Shown here: positions 5,685 to 8,803 of the stretch, piece after piece
Numbering within the stretch: the first letter of the stretch is position 1
How the letters are laid out: each line of letters opens with the position of its first letter
Assembly (NCBI GenBank): GCA_905205085.1
Contig: CAJLCG010000092.1
Span: 1 to 8,803 of the forward strand
Reading direction: 5' to 3'
DNA from: an uncultured Oscillospiraceae bacterium
GTDB taxonomy: Bacteria > Bacillota > Clostridia > Oscillospirales > Oscillospiraceae
Length of the DNA stretch: 8,803 nucleotides
Position numbers and translations under genes: made by a program
Notes under the pieces: model-generated
The model's database searches: none
What the model was told of the DNA's origin: nothing
The model's input: the letters and a program-made list of their open reading frames with translations, nothing else

Positions 5685-6092
5685 ATGAACGGGAGATGGC
5701 TGGGCCTGTGCGGGGCCCTGGTAATGACGGTTTCTCTGGCCTCCTGCAGCTCTAAGGGGCAGGAGAACGGAGTGGGTATGCTGAACAATACCGGCATGTC
5801 TGCCTCGGGCTACCGGACCTCTACGTCGGGAGCGCGGCAGTATCTGCCGGACAGCCGGTACTATGCCAATGGAGACGGTACGGTAAAGCGCTACCGCCAG
5901 GCGGGATCCAGCGAATGGGAGCAGCTGGGCAAGGCCCTGGAAGATAGCTGGAACGAGCTGATGAAGGGCACGGAGAATACCCTGAAAGATGCGGGTGAGG
6001 GCACTAAAAATGCGGCCAAGGATATTGGCCAGGGGGTAGAGAACGCCGCCAAGGATGCCAAGACAGATCTGAACAAGATGACCGGGAAATAA
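5685..6092 (+). CDS. Small lipoprotein with LEA-like 11-residue repeats
   Basis: This 135-residue protein begins with a lipoprotein signal peptide: a short basic start (MNGRW), a hydrophobic stretch (5-19) and the lipobox L18-A-S-C21, so C21 should be lipidated and the protein anchored on the outer face of a membrane. Residues 22-80 are Gly/Ser/Tyr/Asn-rich and low in complexity. Residues 82-128 look helical. Within them three tandem 11-residue units (96-106, 107-117, 118-128) share N, then KD, at the same places (N98/109/120, K101/112/123, D102/113/124), resembling LEA group 3 or YtxH-type amphipathic repeats. I do not recognise a named family. GGGGAGG (5670-5676) lies 8 nt before the ATG at 5685; an in-frame ATG at 5637 has no ribosome site and would mask the signal peptide. 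The sigma-G-like promoter hints at a spore protein. Confidence 0.82.
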   Translation: MNGRWLGLCGALVMTVSLASCSSKGQENGVGMLNNTGMSASGYRTSTSGARQYLPDSRYYANGDGTVKRYRQAGSSEWEQLGKALEDSWNELMKGTENTLKDAGEGTKNAAKDIGQGVENAAKDAKTDLNKMTGK

Positions 6093-6102
6093 TCTCTGCC
6101 AG

Positions 6103-6146
6103 CACTGCGGCGGCGCACCGGAACTGCTCCGGCGCGCCGCCGCGTG
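6103..6146 (+). terminator. Strong GC hairpin between convergent genes
   Basis: GCGGCGGCGC (6107-6116) pairs with GCGCCGCCGC (6134-6143). After one mismatch CCGGA (6118-6122) pairs with TCCGG (6128-6132) around a 5-nt loop, and CAC/GTG extends the base with one bulge. It sits between the ends of the lipoprotein gene (6092) and the convergent DUF4830 gene (6156). Neither side has a proper T run, so it may be a bidirectional but non-canonical terminator or an end-protecting hairpin. Confidence 0.55.
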
Positions 6147-6155
6147 TGTTCTGCC

Positions 6156-6638
6156 TTATCCCTGAGGCATGGCAAGGCCGTGGACAAAGCCGTTCATTTG
6201 GGGAGAGAGGACCTCACCTCCCACCACCTTGTCCCGGTAAATCAAAAGGTTGGCCTGCACGCCGGTCTCCCCGGAGGGGTAGTTGGTGATCTCGTAGGTG
6301 TACCGCTTGACCCGTTTTCCGGCATATTTGGTCAAATCAAAGCCCTGAGAAATCTGAAGCTCCAGGTACTCGTCATAGCTCTCGTCCATCTCCTTGGGGA
6401 TGGTCAGCTCCTCGGTGACCACAGGGTCCTGATTGACCTGCCAGCCATATTGACTCAGAAATGAGACCCGCTCTTCATTGGAGCTGATCCCTGTAGTGTC
6501 CGGGGCGGTACTGGCGGCCACCGTGGGCAGGGCGGGGGGATCGAGATTCATCACCAGTCCGGCGCAGCACAGCAGCGCCGCGGCGGCCACGCCGATCGCC
6601 AGTTTTCGCCTTGGCAGTCTGGCGGTAAGAATAAACAC
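6156..6638 (-). CDS. Membrane-anchored DUF4830 domain protein
   Basis: The product is 160 residues. An N-terminal basic stretch (RLPRRK, 7-12) precedes a single transmembrane segment (about 13-30, LAIGVAAAALLCCAGLVM), then a Pro/Ala/Thr linker to about residue 52. The rest matches DUF4830: NEERVSFLSQYGWQV, VTEELTIPKEMDESYDEYLELQISQGFDLTKYAGKRVKRYTYEITNYP and VQANLLIYRDKVVGGEVLSP. The domain should face outward, or into the intermembrane space of a forespore. Its function is unknown; it is common in Clostridia. The frame stays open far upstream to 7208 but that part opposes rsuA. I choose the GTG at 6638 because GGAAGGAGA lies 7 nt upstream, and a sigma-E-like promoter precedes it at the right distance. 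An out-of-frame ATG 7 nt upstream is not used. Confidence 0.85.
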   Translation of the reverse strand: MFILTARLPRRKLAIGVAAAALLCCAGLVMNLDPPALPTVAASTAPDTTGISSNEERVSFLSQYGWQVNQDPVVTEELTIPKEMDESYDEYLELQISQGFDLTKYAGKRVKRYTYEITNYPSGETGVQANLLIYRDKVVGGEVLSPQMNGFVHGLAMPQG

Positions 6639-6673
6639 AGCGCATTCTCCTTCCACATCCAGCATCTTGATGC

Positions 6674-6702
6674 AGTTTATGCACCAAAGGGCTGGGATAT
6701 TC
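6674..6702 (-). promoter_or_regulatory. Sigma-E-like promoter for the DUF4830 gene
   Basis: On the minus strand GAATATC (6702-6696), a 14-nt spacer and CATAAACT (6681-6674) each differ by one base from the Bacillus mother-cell sigma-E consensus (KMATATT, 14-15 nt, CATACAHT). Initiation near 6667 gives a leader of about 29 nt to the GTG at 6638. I saw no competing sigma-A promoter on this strand. Confidence 0.5.
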
Positions 6703-6742
6703 ACAGCGGAGCGTTGCTTTGAGGAAAGAGTGCGCCTTTTCA

Positions 6743-6771
6743 TTGAATTTTTTTCATTAAGTTGGTAAAAT
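6743..6771 (+). promoter_or_regulatory. Sigma-A promoter for rsuA
   Basis: -35 TTGAAT (6743-6748), 17-nt spacer containing a T run, -10 TAAAAT (6766-6771). Expected initiation is near 6778, about 42 nt before the start codon. It diverges from the DUF4830 promoter about 40 bp away. Confidence 0.72.
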
Positions 6772-6819
6772 AAACGAAAATATGCCCGATACATCCTATT
6801 GAGTGAGGAGGACAGAACA

Positions 6820-7539
6820 TTGGCAATGGAACGGCTGGATAAGCTGCTGGCCTCCACGGGGCGGTGGTCCCGCAAGGAGGTCAAGGAGCTCATTGCCCGT
6901 GGACGGGTGTTGGTGGACGGGCGCCCCGCGGGACGGCCTGAGGATAAGTGCGATCCCCAGAGCGCCAAGATCCAGGTGGACGGGGAGGCGGTGGACTGCG
7001 CCCCCTGTGTGTACATCATGCTGCATAAGCCCTCCGGTTTGCTCTCGGCCACCCAGGACAAGAAGCAGGCCACCGTGCTGGACCTGCTGCCGGAGCATCT
7101 GCGCCGCCGGGGACTATTTCCGGTGGGGCGGCTGGACAAGGATACCGAGGGGCTTTTGCTGCTCACTGACGACGGCCCCCTGGGCCACGACCTTCTGTCT
7201 CCCCGCAAGCATGTGGATAAGGTCTACTATGCCCGGGTAGACGGTCAGATCGACGAGGAGGACGTGCAGGCCCTGTCCGAGGGCATGACGCTGGGAGACG
7301 GCTTGGTCTGTCTGCCTGCCAATTTGGAGCCTCTGGGCAATGGAAGTGAGTGCCTGGTCACCCTGAGGGAGGGGAAATATCACCAGGTCAAACGGATGCT
7401 GGCTGCCCGGGGCAAGCCGGTACTCTATCTCAAACGGCTGTCTATGGGACCGCTGAAATTGGACGAAGGACTGGAAAAAGGCCAGTGGCGGTTCCTAACA
7501 GAGCGGGAGGTACAGAGCCTCAAGGCGGCCCAGAGATGA
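6820..7539 (+). CDS. rsuA: 16S rRNA pseudouridine synthase, RsuA type
   Basis: This 239-residue protein is in the usual range for RsuA (about 230-245). Residues 4-60 form an S4 RNA-binding domain (ERLDKLLASTGRWSRKEVKELIARGRVLVDG). The catalytic domain has the GRLDKDTEGLLLLTDDG motif with the nucleophilic aspartate at D106, and the RsuA-style loop EGKYHQVKRMLAARG near residue 185. It isomerises a uridine, U516 of 16S rRNA in E. coli, to pseudouridine. The YHQVKRM motif favours RsuA over the RluB branch, which usually has NREVRR. A TTG at 6820 is chosen because GGAGG (6807-6811) is 8 nt upstream; an ATG at 6826 is 14 nt away and would shorten the protein by two residues. No terminator is visible downstream. 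Confidence 0.9.
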   Translation: MAMERLDKLLASTGRWSRKEVKELIARGRVLVDGRPAGRPEDKCDPQSAKIQVDGEAVDCAPCVYIMLHKPSGLLSATQDKKQATVLDLLPEHLRRRGLFPVGRLDKDTEGLLLLTDDGPLGHDLLSPRKHVDKVYYARVDGQIDEEDVQALSEGMTLGDGLVCLPANLEPLGNGSECLVTLREGKYHQVKRMLAARGKPVLYLKRLSMGPLKLDEGLEKGQWRFLTEREVQSLKAAQR

Positions 7540-7587
7540 AGAGACAAAAAAATTGTGCGTTTTGAACAAAAAAATGGGACAACCCCC

Positions 7588-7617
7588 TTGCCAAAACCGG
7601 GGGTGTACCGTTATAAT
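7588..7617 (+). promoter_or_regulatory. Sigma-A promoter for the PucR-like regulator
   Basis: -35 TTGCCA (7588-7593), 18-nt spacer, perfect -10 TATAAT (7612-7617). Initiation near 7624 gives a leader of about 32 nt. The -35 sits inside the inverted repeat ACCCCC (7582-7587) / GGGGGT (7599-7604), placing it where a repressor or autoregulator could block RNA polymerase. Confidence 0.78.
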
Positions 7618-7655
7618 GTCAATAGTGTTATGAGAATAACTTGGGAGGGATTAAC

Positions 7656-8747
7656 GTGTCCAGCAGGATGTTTCAAGGAGTCGTGCTCCAAATGAAGGAC
7701 AGCATCGATCGCATGGTAGGCGTAATCGATGCAGACGGGATCGTGGTGGCCTGCAGTGAGCTCACCTGTATTGGAGAGCATTGGTCGGGCGCTGTTGCCG
7801 CGGTCAACTCCTCGGACAATGCCACAGCCCATTTTGAGGGCAAGACCTTTAAACCCCTTGCCGGTTGGGGGGCCCAGTTTGATTATGCCGCGTTTGTAAA
7901 GGGCGAGGATGATCTGGCCGGGGCGTTGTGCGCCATGGCGGTGGTGGCATTCAACGGCGCCAAGACTTATTATGAAGAAAAGCATGATAAGGCTACCTTT
8001 GTTAAGAATATCATCTCCGACAACATCCTGTTGGGAGATATCTATACCCAGGCCAAGGAGCTCCACTTTGTCTCCGAGGCTCCCCGGGCCGCCTTCCTGG
8101 TGCGCCAGCTGGGTCCTGCCGATGTGACTACCATCGACGTGATCCAGAACCTGTTCCCCGACAAGCAGACCGACTTCGTCATCTCCATCAACGAGACCGA
8201 CGTGGCCCTCATCAAGCAGCTGCCTGAGGGGGCTGACGCCAAGGAGCTGCAGAAGATCGCCAAGCAGATCGCTACCGCCGTTACCCAGGAGCTGGGCATC
8301 AAGGTAGTGATCGGTATCGGCACGGTTGTCAACCACATCCGCGATCTGGCCCGGGCCTATAAGGAGGCCGGGGTGGCCATCGACGTGGGCAAGGTGTTTG
8401 ACACCGAGAAGACGGTCATCAACTATGAGAACCTGGGCATTGGTCGTCTGATCTATCAGCTGCCCACCATCCTGTGCCAGATGTTCCTCCAGGAGGTCTT
8501 TAAGAAGAACCCCATCGACGCCCTGGATCAGGAGACTCTGCTCACCATCAACAAGTTCTTTGAGAACAACCTGAACGTGTCCGAGACAGCCCGTAAGCTG
8601 TTCGTACACCGCAATACGCTGGTCTACCGCCTGGAGAAGATCAAGAAGCTGACCGGGCTGGATCTGCGTGAGTTTGACGACGCTATCACCTTCAAGGTAG
8701 CTCTGATGGTCAAAAAGTATCTGATTTCCCGGGGAATCGAGTCTTGA
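7656..8747 (+). CDS. PucR/CdaR-family transcriptional regulator
   Basis: This 363-residue protein has a C-terminal PucR-type helix-turn-helix (about 300-355: FFENNLNVSETARKLFVHRNTLVYRLEKIKKLTGLDLREFDDAITFKVAL), the most conserved part. A CdaR GGDEF-like domain lies before it (about 150-275, VVIGIGTVVNHIRDLARAYKEAGVAIDVGKVF...INYENLGIGRLIYQLP). The N-terminal 130 residues (MKDSIDRMVGVIDADGIVVACSEL...) probably form a PAS/sugar-diacid-recognition-like sensor; the ligand is not apparent. It has no membrane segment and should bind DNA in the cytosol. No catabolic or transport operon lies beside it, so the target is unknown. The GTG at 7656 is chosen for a GGGAGGG site 6 nt upstream; a TTG at 7641 overlaps that site, and an ATG at 7668 is too far. 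The inverted repeat on its promoter could be an autoregulatory operator. Confidence 0.88.
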   Translation: MSSRMFQGVVLQMKDSIDRMVGVIDADGIVVACSELTCIGEHWSGAVAAVNSSDNATAHFEGKTFKPLAGWGAQFDYAAFVKGEDDLAGALCAMAVVAFNGAKTYYEEKHDKATFVKNIISDNILLGDIYTQAKELHFVSEAPRAAFLVRQLGPADVTTIDVIQNLFPDKQTDFVISINETDVALIKQLPEGADAKELQKIAKQIATAVTQELGIKVVIGIGTVVNHIRDLARAYKEAGVAIDVGKVFDTEKTVINYENLGIGRLIYQLPTILCQMFLQEVFKKNPIDALDQETLLTINKFFENNLNVSETARKLFVHRNTLVYRLEKIKKLTGLDLREFDDAITFKVALMVKKYLISRGIES

Positions 8748-8760
8748 TCCATTGATTTTC

Positions 8761-8803
8761 CGGCGGTCTCACGCCCTTTCTGAAAGACAGGACGAGGCCT
8801 CCG
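8761..8803 (+). terminator. Possible terminator hairpin cut by the window end
   Basis: CGGCGGTCTC (8761-8770) can pair with GAGGCCTCCG (8794-8803) with one mismatch and one G-T pair, 13 nt after the regulator's stop. The window ends at the right arm, so a following T run cannot be checked. Confidence 0.35.

Noticed and set aside
6639..7208. In-frame upstream extension of the DUF4830 gene on the minus strand (about 190 extra residues)
   Set aside because: It opposes rsuA, crosses both divergent promoters, lacks a ribosome site and has low-complexity Ser/Arg-rich content. The GTG at 6638 has a proper ribosome site.
7536..7565. Small open frame of 9 codons starting at the ATG overlapping the rsuA stop
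   Set aside because: It has no ribosome site, is too short and has lysine-poor random content; it is probably chance.
7611..8609. Long minus-strand open frame of 332 codons opposite the PucR-like gene
   Set aside because: It is Leu/Gly/Val/Asp-rich shadow sequence with no recognisable domain; the plus strand encodes a clear regulator.

Overview
The window looks like a chromosomal core segment of a moderately GC-rich, spore-forming member of the Clostridia. The Oscillospiraceae (Flavonifractor/Lawsonibacter/Oscillibacter-like gut bacteria) are the best guess. The reasons are strong GGAGG ribosome sites, a pepP-like/efp pair as in Bacillus and clostridia, a CD1247-type zinc-ribbon protein, a DUF4830 protein, a YqeG phosphatase, a SleL/YaaH-like GH18 protein, and two promoter candidates resembling sporulation sigma-factor sites. 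I see no tRNA, rRNA, CRISPR array, transposase or phage gene. The genus is inferred from protein style only.

Layout. Positions 1-69 hold the 3' end of a plus-strand gene, closed by a hairpin terminator (73-109). Three minus-strand genes follow, read right to left: a GH18-like glycosidase (1643-837), a stress-responsive alpha/beta-barrel protein (773-480) and a YbjQ/UPF0145 protein (443-123). An internal sigma-A promoter sits on the stop codon of the first. Diverging from them is a tightly overlapped plus-strand operon of three genes: yqeG (1771-2277), an endonuclease IV-like TIM-barrel gene (2274-3149) and an M24 Xaa-Pro aminopeptidase (3146-4210), joined by ATGA overlaps. efp (4303-4872) has its own promoter. 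A 213-bp gap after efp contains a self-complementary element of about 135 bp and the beginning of a second copy of it. Then come the CD1247-like zinc-ribbon gene (5087-5503) and a terminator.

The next part looks sporulation-linked. A small lipoprotein with three 11-residue LEA-like repeats (5685-6092) follows a sigma-G-like promoter. It converges on a membrane-anchored DUF4830 protein (6638-6156, minus) that follows a sigma-E-like promoter. The window ends with rsuA, a 16S rRNA pseudouridine synthase (6820-7539), and a PucR/CdaR-type transcription regulator (7656-8747), each with its own sigma-A promoter.

Most of this is housekeeping: translation (EF-P, RsuA), peptide turnover (M24 peptidase) and a DNA-repair-like TIM barrel. 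No new defence or mobile system is evident. The least explained items are the structured repeat after efp, a C-tract -35 signature shared by three promoters (two of which share a 20-bp pseudo-palindrome), a hairpin covering the ribosome site of the endonuclease IV-like gene, and the hendecad lipoprotein with its putative forespore promoter. No gene-free stretch exceeds 300 bases; the longest are 4873-5086, 5504-5684 and 6639-6819, and each is described.
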